Shown here: in pieces, positions 29,143 to 40,972 of the stretch | How positions within the stretch are numbered: position 1 is the stretch's first letter | Layout of the letters: every line of letters starts with the position of its first letter | NCBI GenBank assembly: GCA_013365325.1 | Contig: JABVXV010000018.1 | Span: 310,001-374,000 of the forward strand | Source: Dipetalonema caudispina | Taxonomy: Eukaryota; Nematoda; Chromadorea; Rhabditida; Onchocercidae | Reading direction: 5' to 3' | DNA: 64,000 bases | Program-made: the position numbers and the translations under genes | Notes under the pieces: generated by a model | What the model was told of the DNA's origin: nothing | The model's database searches: none | The model's input: the letters and a program-made list of their open reading frames with translations, nothing else

Positions 29143-30463
29143 GTGATACATATATCTGGATCGGTGAATTTTCATGATACAGGAGTCATTCCTGGTTCAG
29201 ATATGACTACGGAAGCAGCATTAACAAAATTATCATATGTTCTGAGCAAACACTGTTGGGAACTTTCAAAAAAGAAAGCAATGATGGTCAAAAATATCAT
29301 AAGCAAATTAACCAAGGTCACTCAAGGACCTTGAAATTGGTGGATTTCCAAAAAAAAAAAATTATTGCTATTCTCAATTTTTTTCTTTTTTCATCAAAAT
29401 TAAATTTTTCTTACTGTGATTTGAAATATTTCAGTTTCACAGATGGCAAGATTCCTGCACCTCTTCCGCATTTACTGTATCATGCAGCTAACAGTGGTGA
29501 TGTTGAGATGCTTAATGCATTTCGTGAAAATGGAGTCAATCTTTCAGCAATTCACAACAACGGACTCCAATGCTTTACATATAGCAACAAGTGCCTGATA
29601 TGTTGGCGCGTCAAGTACCTGTTGATCCAAGCAGTTAGTTTCCAACTTAGGTAAAGAATCATATGAAAAGCATTTTAGTAGAATTGATCACAAAAAAAAA
29701 AAAAAGAAATCGTGCTATGGTTCTTGTATATACCATTTTTGGTCATGTTATCCTTGTACAGATTATGTGTGTCACAATCTCTTATACGCCTCAGTTAGCA
29801 TGATGACCTTTTTTTTAAACATTAAAATCCACACACAAAGCTTCTGCAAAATGAATTCGTCCTTATGAAGATCTACATCTTACAGGGATCAGTGGGACGA
29901 AAATGCCCTTGTAGCTGCAGTGAGAACAACAAACAAGGTCTGTATTGAAACTTTATGGTTCTGAAGGAACAGCACTTTCGATAAATCCATTCCGACCAGG
30001 TAGGTCATTAAAAAATATTTCACAAAATATTGACGGTCCTCTCGATTAAATCTTTATTTTTTTACATTTTACTAAATTTGAAGATGTTGGTCTATATCTG
30101 TGTGCTAGCTGTGGCGATATGGAGACAATGAATGCTTGACTTGCTGCCGGAAGTGGTATAAATCAACAGGATTACAGTGGCCGGACTGCTTTACATATTG
30201 TAGATTTCAGCATCTTTTTCAGTTGAACAGTTGTTTCCGTGAATGCTGTCTTATCTACTGTCATTTATTTTTGTAAAAAATAGACTTCTCTACGATATAA
30301 ACTTGAGGAAATTGGATATCTGATGAAAATATCTTGCAGCGGTGGAATCAAGAAATAAGCAACTGATGTTATTTGCTCGACTGAGATGCTGACCCAAACA
30401 AAAGCAATTGTCTTGATTTAACACCACTCGGGCATGCTGAAAAATTTAATTTGCAAGGTTTAA
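29143..30463 (+). pseudogene. ASPG: relict 3' half of an L-asparaginase with ankyrin repeats
   Basis: The block GVIPGSDMTTEAALTKLSYV near 29180-29240 is the conserved C-terminal motif of type I (ASPG-like) asparaginases. It is followed by ankyrin-type pieces: HAANSGDVEMLNAFRENG (from about 29482), NALHIATSA (about 29569), LYGSEGTALSINPF, CASCGDMETMNA, DYSGRTALHI (about 30180), and LDLTPLGHAEKFNL (about 30410-30455). This order is that of the animal 60-kDa lysophospholipase/asparaginase. Damage is clear: a frameshift before NALHIATSA, another before LYGSEG, a TGA after METMNA, and further shifts before the last repeat. The catalytic N-terminal domain was not found in the window. No intact copy is present here. 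Confidence 0.8.
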
Positions 30464-31108
30464 TCATTAGAATGAAAAAACGCAGAGTTCAATATTGTTG
30501 CCACAGAAAATAAAGATTTTAATAATGAATCAGGATTATCATACAAAATCTTCAATTATGTTATATTTCGGCTTGACTTCTAGTTTTTCAAAAATTAATT
30601 TCCTTTTTTTCATAAGAATTGATAGACTGCCATGAAAACGAGCTTGCTTATTCATCGACTCATTTATTTATCCTGATATACTGTTTGCACTGTATAGGAT
30701 GTTAGCATCATCTCAAAAAGTTTTTTTCTTTTTTTTGTTTCGAATGTGAAATGAACAAAATCACAAAGGTAAAATGTATGAATTATTTTTCGAAACGAAA
30801 ATGGTAGAAAAAAAAATGCACATTTCGAAAGGTTTTTTGGATAATGCATCGCAGTCGATGATTGTAAGCAGTGCGAATAGAAGACAGGAACAGTTTCGAT
30901 CCGGCCGCCGGATGATAAAATGAATAAAATAAGTAGAGTTTGACGTGTGACGAAACTTGTAATTTCTGAAGGTGATATGAGAAATTATCAAGCAGGTCCT
31001 ATGCACTTGCGTGACTGCACATTGCATCGACGTCATTCTAGCCGTTTTCAATTGAACTCTTCCTGTAGACATGGCAAATTTGTTCCCAGATAAGAATTTC
31101 CACTACTA
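30464..31108. other. no gene recognised; 3' flank of RMC1
   Basis: Short open frames only. The right part should be the 3' UTR of the minus-strand RMC1 gene. Confidence 0.5.
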
Positions 31109-34100
31109 CTACAATTCATTTCGGGGATCATTCATATAATGGAAATCTCTTCTGGCAGCTTTTATTTCGTCATCGTCAAATAGCGCTTCGAATTTCCTCA
31201 AAAATTCTTCAAACTGTCCGGCTAAAAAAACAAGATAATTATTTTATTATAACAAGGGTCAGTAAATTTTTTTATATTTGCCAGAAAGATTTATTCAAAC
31301 AAAGCAATTTTTCATTAATCAACTCAACAGTGCAAGCAGAGAGAAACTAACAATTCGTAGTGCAATTTTTAATTTTCGAACCGCGTTCAAGAAAGTACGA
31401 AAAGACAGCGTAACGAATCAAACGGTTTTCCTTCCACGCACTCTCAATGAGCTTTAAACCATTCACCTTATCTGCTGATTGTGAACTTTCCAGGAATCTG
31501 TAAAGACACCAATACATACTTTTTGACTTCCGGTTTTAATTTTATTACTAAATCTTATTTTGAGAGATCAGTAGGTTCGACCTGACAGCTTCTACAACCA
31601 GATTTCTAGCGATTAAAATCTCAACAATTTCTTCGGTAGCAGTGCCCAGCCTTGAGAGCATATCCAAAGCGAGTTGAACCAATGGAGAATACTTTGCTTC
31701 ATGAGAAAGAAGTTGAAATGCCTAAAAAAAAAGTAGAAAAATTCTCGAAAGGTACGAGTTTCTTTTGGTTTAAGAGCAATGTATAATAACAGTATGATTA
31801 GAAATTAATACAGATAATGCAACAAACAATGTTTGATCCTTTATTGAAGTGAAGGAAAGCTAAGTTACCAAAACTATTGGAATGACGAATGAATTTTAAA
31901 AATATTAATGAAACAAACAAGTTGTTTAGAGTCGGGAATAATGCGGTACAGAAGAAGCTGATGAAGTCTTTCCAACTGTCCCATTGTAATCATAGTGGGC
32001 ACCAGTATTTCATTCAGAAAATAAGGCTAAAACAAAATAGTAAGAAATCGTTGGATTTACATTTATTCAATAAACCCTATGGTATTTCAGATTTAATTTC
32101 ACTTGAGATTAATATATATTACGTACACAAAGTTACTGTAAGAGTTCAATGCGATAACACAGAAGAAGAGATTAAAGAGAGAAGAGAGATCTTGGCAACA
32201 ATCCCACCTCTAAAGAAAAATGCTATCGTAAAAGAAGACTTCGAAAACAGGAACCATTGATCTTCCATCACATCGCACTGAGCAAGAATTCTCTTTCAAT
32301 TTTTTTTCACCCGTACTGGCTTTCAGGTAACCTGATAAGTTGACTTGATGCACTTCAGGCCTCATTTTAATGGAATCTTTGTGATTCATTAGATGGCTGA
32401 ATTTCATGTGCATGATTATTCCTTCTGAGTTTTAAGTAAATGGTTGAACAAACTGCAACGGCGAACCTGCACTTCCAACTTGTTTTCTCGCAAGGCTGTA
32501 AGATAACGCAACATGTATTGCAGAAAACGCTGTTTCTGATCCAACGTATAATCATCTGGCAGCAGGAATAAATTGCCCACAACGTCTCCCTGTTCAATAG
32601 AAATTTCTTCGTATGGTTCAGCCATCAAAACATATTTTGCACCACTATCTGTAGAATTCGAAAAATTTCTTCTTTCTGAGATAATACTGCCACATGATCT
32701 AATAATATAAAAAAAGGGAAAAAAGTGGACACAAAGTGCTATATTTTCCACATTAGGAAATGAGGTTTATCTAAATCAGACGACAAAATGCCCTTAGGAA
32801 AATAAGATTAAAATCTTTGAAGAAGCTCCAACAATCGAACAGATACTAAAGACATATTTTTGCGTCCTAACTACTATAACTGGGAAGGTAAAAAAATTAT
32901 AAGATGAAATAAGAGATGAAATATAGGATGAAATTACCGTTGTGTCTCAAAACTGGCAGGGAACGTTTAACAATCGCTTTCGCGAAACAATTAAAAATAT
33001 GCGCTAGTTGCTTCAATTTCAACTTATTAACAACCACGCAATGTCTCAAAATCTCCAAAAACACCGCCTTTGGAATACATCTATTGTACAAGAAACGTAG
33101 GTACTGATACTGAAATGATTTCAACAGTATAAAGATAAAATTAATTTTTACTTTTTCATTTCCGTGAACTTTTCATTTGGTTTGGATACCACCAAAACAT
33201 ATATTAATTTATGGATTAAGCAATGAAATGAAAGATAGAAGCATTACTTTGTCCTCAATATAATTTTCAGCTTCAACTGGATCCAATGAAACTGATGTGA
33301 AAACACCAACGCTTGCATCCGTAATAAAATTTGGTTGAAACATCACCCAAGAAGGACTGTATAGCTTGAATTCGTGACTAAATTTAGCCTGTAGCGAATC
33401 CGAACAGTTTAACGAAGTTTTAAAAAGAGGATGTGAAATGTAACCATCTTCTAGAACTTCTTCCAAACCAATATCAAAAATTAATGATATTTTTGAACTC
33501 TGAAAAGGCAATGATGAATATGTTAGTAGAACATGTCCTTAGCAGATTGGATAGAATGCCAGTATAAATGGTCAACATGACATCTATCACAATCATTTAA
33601 CATAAATAATGCTCTCACACCTTATCTACCGAAATTACCCCAGAACAATGATGCTAACCCGCACCGTGAAAAAACTGAAGCAGCATAAAATTCTAATTCA
33701 AAATCTTACTTGATGGTGCACGACAACCAAGTTATCAAATCCGTGCAAGGCAAAAGCACCGACCATATCTAAATATAAAATGTGAGCAAGCTTTGGTACT
33801 TCCATCCCATCCATACTCATTTTATACAAAGCAATATCAGAACTGCTGGAGTCGCGAGTGCCATTGCGCAACACTGCTATGTATAACGCATTATAGCTAA
33901 AAAAAAATATGATAAAGCATAATATATATTCACGATTGCTTCAAAAGTATTTAAATATTTAGTCAAACATTTTGGAAAGGAAGAACTACCGTGACACTAT
34001 TTGTTTTAGAGACTTAACTTCTTACTGATTACAGATTTGATTTCATTCAGTAATTTATATTATTATCACATATCATATAAACACGGTTTAAAAACAATCT

Positions 34101-36925
34101 TTCGGGACAAGATAGTACTCCTTTTCTATTTGGATAAAACCATTATGCACGATTAGATATAAGTTAATACACTAATCCTATCAGCAATTTTTATGAAACA
34201 TCGAATAATGTATGAACAAAGTAATTCAATAAGATTCATGGTGTTTTAAAATGCACGAATTATGAATAGTTACAAAGCCTAAGCTTAAATTTTCAATTCT
34301 GACTCAAACATTACCATTATTTCACTACTGAGCAACGGATTATATACTCATTTGCAATCCGAAAAGGACAAATCATTTTGAAACAGTAGAACTTCTGTTT
34401 CAACAACCTCACCAATCTCGTCCCTTTAGCATAACTTTCGGAAAAGCTGAGAAGTTAGAGAAAACTACCAAATTTGTTGACAAATAGGAAAATAAATCAA
34501 TATGCAGTCAATAATAATGAGGGTCAGGAAAATTGAGAAAAAAAAAGATCATACAATTTTTGAAAAAGCCATGAATCGACCACCTAAGTGTGCTCCTGGT
34601 CAGTCTTTCATCTTTCAGAGTTCATATTTTGAACTGAGTTGGGGTGCTTTTAACTAATGGATAAAAGTAGCTTCACAAATATATCAGGTGAGAAGTCTAG
34701 GTCACTAGACCAAAGTGTGAGTCAATGAGAGGAGCTTATTAAAGGATGGACGTGAAAGGGAAGATGAGCTAAACTGTCCAGGGAATATTTTTTATGCGTT
34801 CAACACTGGAAAGAAGAGCTTACTGAACATTTGAAGAGATTAGAAGATAAATTCTTTGCTTAAACAGCTGCTAATTAATAGCTAGCCTACCAGGAAGACC
34901 TATCAAAAATGAAATGACACTACAGTTAAGGCATGATTCCACAAAAACAAAATAACAAACATAGATATGATGAATACTTCTCGTTCCAATAACCGTGGTT
35001 TTGCATTCGAACGACCAAACTCAACTTCGAATTTCATTAATCGATGTATGCTTCCATTCTAAATTATGATAACCAGATGGATACAAAAATCCCGCTGCTT
35101 GGGCTATTATTTTCAAGAAATATATCTTTCCGTAACAATCCTGTTGATTTAAATATTATCGACATTAAATCCATCTTTTTTTCTTAATCAGCAGAAAATC
35201 AGTAAGAGTACCTGAATAGCAAAAGGATTTAATAAAGCACCAGCAACTCCGCATGATACAATAAGCAGCTGCGAATAAGGCTGAAGATAGATTTTAGACC
35301 GAATATTAATAAAAATCAAAAAAATATGTGTAAAAAAATTATTTATACGGCAGTCCTACAAAAATTTTCGGAACCTTCCTTATCAGAAAGTAATCGGAAG
35401 AATACTCAATCATTCAAACCTATTACCAAAAATAGAATTGTGATTGAATGAGTGCTTTGGAATAGTGTTAGGACATATCATACTAAGTAGAAACAATTAA
35501 CAATTAGATAACTCGAAGTTAGAAATAAATAAAGTAAATCCAGAAGAAATCCAAAATACAGATATTAGAACTTACATAATATAAATACCAATATAACGAA
35601 ATATTGTACGATTTCAATAGTTTAATTGATTTTTTTTCTGGATTCACTTGATACAGTTCTAATCCCTGAAAAAACTGCGTGACAGTAATAACGATAAGTG
35701 AAAAATAAATCCGCATATATTTTGAAAAATGGCTATGTATCAGTCTATTATTTACAGGAATTTTTGGTTGAAGAAAAACGGGTTTCCGAAAGACAAAAAC
35801 CGAACAGATTGTAGGGTAAATACAAACCTGATTTGTAATATAGAGAATCTGGCTATTCAGGATCCATTCCAGGCCGATGATATGTGCTGAACGATTTTTC
35901 GTTGATTGTGAGAAACATGTGGATAAAGCATCAGTACTAAGGGCTACGAAATTTATGAAATCCTTAAAATAAAATATATATATTGCTATTTTCACATGAT
36001 AAACTATAATAAAATGATTGCTGGTGGGGACTTATGACATTTTTTATTTTAATTAATTTATTGAAAAATCGAGTTCAGAAAACTAGCTCAAATTCACTAC
36101 ACGGTATTTTAAATTTTATTATTAATTATGAACAGGACTTCACGCTGCTACTTTTCCAAAGGCGTAAGCATTAGAAATCTTCAGACTGTGTTAAGTATAT
36201 TCTCTTCTGCACATCCAAAAGTATTTGTCAAATTCCAATCATTTTGTAAAAAACTTACGACAGTAGATTCATCATACTGCACACATATCAAGCGTTTATC
36301 TGGAGAAAATTTGATAGCTCGAATTTTGCTCTTGTTCCTCAATCTTAAATATACATCACTATAGAGAATCATTGTAAGGTACGTATCCTTAATAGAACAT
36401 TATTTTCGAATAAAATTTGTAGAATTCATTTATCATACAGGAAAATCCACCTAAAAATAAAAAAAGTGAGGGATGCAAACAACTGAATCATTAAAAATAG
36501 TCAATTAATTTGATCACAAGAATAGATTCATTTGGGGAGATGGACAACGATGATTCCCAATAGTATTTCAAGTTTAGAAACTAAAGTCACCGAAATGAGG
36601 AGATTTCGTTCGATTCTAGTCCATAGGCTTTTACTTCCACAACATCTTCGCCACGAACTGTTACAATCTAAATGCAAAAATTCCATCGAAAATAAGAAAC
36701 GAATTACCTTTCCACATCGTTGCCATCTCAGTAAAATTAGCAGTTTTACAAGATATCTACTCGGAATAAAGCGACCTCTTTCCTTCCCAAATTTCATTTA
36801 AACTTTTTCCTTATTCATTCATCTTCTTCAAATATTGTTACCTTTTTATTAACATCATCATAAAAGATTTCACTCAGCGCACTCCCCGATTCGAAGATGA
36901 CGTGTGGTTCACCTATATGAAGCAT
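31109..36925 (-). CDS. RMC1: RMC1 (C18orf8/Mic1) homologue, subunit of the Mon1-Ccz1 complex
   Basis: Fifteen minus-strand exons in perfect phase: 36925-36842, 36667-36591, 36343-36259, 35962-35828, 35665-35576, 35280-35212, 35058-34961, 33896-33710, 33499-33248, 33109-32938, 32675-32467, 32026-31919, 31721-31582, 31497-31382, 31221-31109; 644 residues against about 657 in human. N-terminal half is beta-propeller-like (RAIKFSPDKRLICVQ, LEWILNSQILYITNQGLELY, LVVVHHQ). The C-terminal Mic1 domain is helical (LERLHQLLLYRIIPDSKQL, LVQLALDMLSRLGTATEEIV). RMC1 is the third subunit of the GEF that activates Rab7 on late endosomes and is needed for autophagic flux and cholesterol export. One donor (AT|GTTTGT before 34961) is weak but yields LLEREVFIISIYNALYI, which fits the human protein. 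A possible trans-splice acceptor (ATTGCAG) lies about 30 bases before the ATG. Confidence 0.93.
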
Positions 36926-37951
36926 TAACAATAATGGCGACCTCGCACGGTAATCTGCAATTTGTAGATTTCTTCACAATAAAACAACACTCCTAGGGAT
37001 AACTTCAAGGAATTTTATAAGTAAATACTCGATATTTCGGGAATTGTATCAGAACTACTATCTGTTACAACACCCTTATTTAAGCTCAAATTTCTAAATT
37101 ATTTTCAAAACGAAGTTTGAACTTGAAAACTATTTATTCGGATTTAAATAAGAATAAGTAAGTGATGAAAAGTATTTTACAAACCCGCTGTCAGTAATAT
37201 GTCGCCAAAAAATGAAAGCATAGATACGACCTTTTCTGATCATTATACTTCTATTATGTATAACACCGTTAACATAATGCAAAATTTAGAACCTCATTAG
37301 ATCATTGAACTGAGTAGTATCAAAATCCACGACCTTTGACCTAACAAACCTGAGGAGGGCACGAAATTCAGACTTCACATTTCCATAAATACAAATCACC
37401 ACCTCATTTTTTCTTCAACGTTGGAAACCATAAACCACATTAACTGCTATGTCTTACAGAAATAAAGTTCACTTAATATTCCAATCAATTCGACAAACGT
37501 TTTAAGCACTGGTAACCTCTTGCCTCTTATTTAAAGGAACAAGTAAGATGTTCCGTAGGATTGTAGTAAACGACCCATAAAGATCAACAAATTACTCAAT
37601 AATTACGGAAATCTCCTTCACGCAATATAGGTTCCGAAAAGAATTTCCAAGGGAACGATTCATTTTGTGCAATCAAACATGTGACAACATGTCAGGTGTA
37701 AGAGATTCGTCTATTTTAAACAAATATAGCTAGCAAATCACAATTTATCACAATGAAAAATAGAAAATTGAAACAGTTAGAAATCATCTGCTTGTATGCA
37801 TTTTTTTAAAACACAGTATACAGCAATTAAAATGAATATTTAGCAATCCCAGAATCAAACAACTGATTTCGAAAAAGAATAGCCTTCGTCCAATAAATCG
37901 TTTTTTCTTTTTCCCTTTCACTCTTCCACTTCCCTACTTACACTAAATGCA
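36926..37951. other. intergenic: RMC1 upstream region and shugoshin 3' flank
   Basis: About 1 kb without supported exons on either strand. Confidence 0.5.
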
Positions 37952-40549
37952 TCAATTAACATTTGGATTACGCATTTTAGTTACTAAGTTTGGCTCCTTG
38001 AAGGATGATATCTTCGCAGCAGCAGCACGTTTGTTTCGGACACCTTCATTTAAATTTACTACGCTGAGAATGCCGGTAGAATTTGTAGACGCTGGTGTTC
38101 TCAGTAAGTTGTTGGTTTCTTTCGTAGTTTTTGTACTATTTTCGGAGCTTCTTTTACAATTTCTGCAAACAAAAAGTCAATAGAGGTCCAGAAAAAATCA
38201 AAATGCTTTTAATCAGTATTGTTAACACTTTCTAAACAAGTAACGTACCTTGGACTTTCGTTGGTTGAAATCTTCCGCTTTTTTCTGGTGTGCATAACAA
38301 CTTCCGATTGGCTGTTTTTCGCTGGGGTATTTTCAGCATGCGTTTTCTTCGGTAACAGTCTAGAGCTAGAGCAGGTAGGTGGTGTTTCAAATTCAGAGAA
38401 TGTGGTGGGGGTTCTACATACAGAGGTCGTGGTAGGCACTGTAAGTTCTGTCGTGACAGCAATAGCTGGTGGATCTGAACACAATTTTAATTTTGCTTAC
38501 TTCAAATAGTTTTGGATTTTTAAGCAGAAAATAAAACAAATAATCTTGGAGAGATTCATAGGGATAAACAACCTTCATGGTTGTCAGTCGAAAGAGAAGA
38601 AATCGTCTCAGTTGGTGTTTCAAGTTTAGAGAATGTGGTAGAGTTTCTAGATACAGAGATCGTTGTAGGAGTTATAAATTGCATCAAAACATCAACACCT
38701 TGTGGTTCTGAAACACAATTTTGGTTTGCTTACTTCCAACACTTCCGAAGTTTTAGATGTATATTAGAAACTAAAACAGAAATAATCCTGAACAGATTCA
38801 TCGGATAAATAACCTTCATGGTTCTGAGTCGAGGAAGATGAAACCGTTTCACTCGTTTCAGGAAAAGATACTTCAGCAAAAGAGATTTCGGTATCGTTTT
38901 CTAAAAACACAAAAATCTATGGAAAATTTTCTACGTATAAAATTCAAATGAATTGGAGAATTATTGCTGAAAATTTTATAAGAAAAATAAGGATTCAAAG
39001 AATTCTGGAAATTCTTCTAAAATTCTATTATATAGGTGAAAGTTGACCAAATTCGAGAGAATCCCTTTTGACAAAAAAAGTTTCTCGTCTATTATTACGA
39101 CCAGATTTGCGATCGCCTGGAGTTCGGATAAACTCATCACCGCTTACAGGTATAATTAGATCTCTGTCAGAAATGACATCTTCATTTTCATCCATCTCAC
39201 CATAAATATCCTAAACATTGGAATTAGTACCAATATGAAGAGACAGATTACACATTAAGATCAGATCATGCCAAAAAAATTCAAATTCAACCTGTAACTT
39301 TCTAAGATAGAAAATACTGAAGAAGCGAATAACCCACCTCTTCTACAGCTTCAAGAGTGGGTAGCCGCTGCACACGACGTCCAACGATTTCGTCCCCTTA
39401 AATCACGTTCATCAAATTAACTATATGAAAGTGTACACTAAAATCTGATAAACTCTGAAGAAGAAAAACTGATAAAGCGTAGTGAGAGAACCTGTTTCGC
39501 ATACTGATGGCACTGTAACGTTTTGATTACATTTTCCTGTATCAATGGCATTGTCATCGAAATTACTTGACGAGCTGAAAAGTCAAATAAATTTATCACA
39601 GAGAAAATAAAACGCAGTAAGACTCACTGATAAGCAACATATCAAAATAAATTTTACTAACAGAGCGTGATCGAAGCGACTTGCTGCATGATCAAAATCT
39701 GCTTTTGTTTTCTCCATATACTGTACAGTACGGTTAGCTATAGATTTCAAGTGCTGCACTCTTTGCTGTAGAATAAATCATCCTTTTATTTAGTTTTCGT
39801 AGTTTTTTAATCGAAAACAAAAACGTGTATACAAAGGTACTGCTAAGATATTCCCTCCCAGAAAAAAGAAAATAGTGCAATTTAAATTCATCCTATAGAG
39901 GACATCAGTATATAATATGATTCGAATGACTACGCATAACAACATCTCATCCACTCTACTCCGTTTTTCTCCATCAATCAGCTCACCTAATTCCGATTAA
40001 TTTAATGAACGTAATGATTCATCAACATGCTTAAAACTATCTAAACAAAAAAAAAAAAAAAAGGAAAAACAAACCTGTAATCGCCTCCTCACAATCATTT
40101 CAATACGTTCCTCATCACTGGTTGATTCAAGTCCGGCAATTCGTCTTTGTAAGTTAACAATTTCATTTTGCAATCGATTGACCTCTGCTTTAGCAAATGC
40201 AAGCTGAATGCGAAGTTGTTGATTGGCAGCAACCAATGAACGATTCGATCGAACGGTATCTAAACTAATCATTTTTCCACCTTTGTAATAATATTCTCTT
40301 CTTCAAAATTTCATTTCCCATACGGCTACAGTTGATGAACTACAAATGACAGGTCATGTTGGAACTGAGAATTTATCTAATTTTCTCCTCCACTAGATGA
40401 ATAGGACATACTAACTACTTCATCGGCAAGAAATATGCTATACCAAACACTTCTACCTTTCAAAATATAACGAAATCAAATTTACTTAGTTTATTGCTGA
40501 ATGTCTCGAATAAACTCGAATTAGTCCTATCAGTTTTGGTAGCAGCCAT
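37952..40549 (-). CDS. sgo-1: shugoshin
   Basis: Ten minus-strand exons: 40549-40486, 40259-40075, 39765-39662, 39574-39492, 39396-39338, 39210-39048, 38900-38814, 38707-38573, 38474-38249, 38162-37952; 438 residues. The N-terminal coiled coil (about 28-110: LRIQLAFAKAEVNRLQNEIV) and the C-terminal SGO motif (AKISSFKEPNLVTKMRNP) with a long, acidic and Ser/Thr-rich middle are the family pattern. Shugoshin recruits PP2A through the coiled coil and guards centromeric cohesin; in C. elegans it also acts in axis structure and cilia. The acceptor TCTATTTTAG ends 4 bases before the ATG at 40549, probably for the spliced leader. A shorter form could start at an in-frame ATG at 40272. Exons 8 and 9 are tandem duplicates. 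The call rests on architecture and the C-terminal motif; overall conservation in this family is low. Confidence 0.75.
38381..38850. repeat. tandem duplication of a shugoshin exon plus intron, period about 232-241 bp
   Basis: Units 38381-38612 and 38613-38850 share GGTGTTTCAA, GAGAATGTGGT, the intron block with TTTGCTTACTTC, and ACCTTCATGGTT. The encoded repeats read VPTTTSVCRTPTTFSEFETP and ITPTTISVSRNSTTFSKLET. The preceding exon (38900-38814) ends in a related SSTQNHEG versus LSTDNHEG. Confidence 0.85.
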
Positions 40550-40972
40550 TAACCTAAAATAGAGATATATTAAGCGATACAATAAATCTTCTCTACCAAC
40601 ATAACAAACTTGAATGAATCCCGCATTTTCAACTTCATTGAAGTTATTTCGGTTTGGGCGTAAATCGCTAAAAATCAGTAGACAGATAGATGAAATTTTG
40701 GTGAAATAGGTTAAGTCATGGAGAAACCAAGGGGTGGATAGGGAGACTTAAGCTTAAGTATCCTCTTTCATCACTTATGACAAAGTTAGCACTTCATCGA
40801 TACCCTTGTCCTCATACTTTCTACCTTTACTATCCGTAGTTCATACTTCTAAACAAAGATCTAAGAGAAATGAATTGTGTTATTTCATTTATCAGATCAG
40901 ATATGCATTAATTTGTAATCACTTAAAGGAAGTAATTGATTTCGAAGAAAATATCGTGGAAATATAGCAAAG
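40550..40972. promoter_or_regulatory. divergent promoter of shugoshin and symplekin
   Basis: Only 423 bases separate the two start codons, which point away from each other. No TATA or named motif is claimed. Confidence 0.6.

Noticed and set aside
31889..32260. 123-codon plus-strand open frame
   Set aside because: Antisense to a well-supported RMC1 exon (32026-31919) with clear homology on the other strand.
36528..36801. 89-codon open frames on both strands
   Set aside because: Shadows of the RMC1 exon 36667-36591, whose correct frame is the third one.
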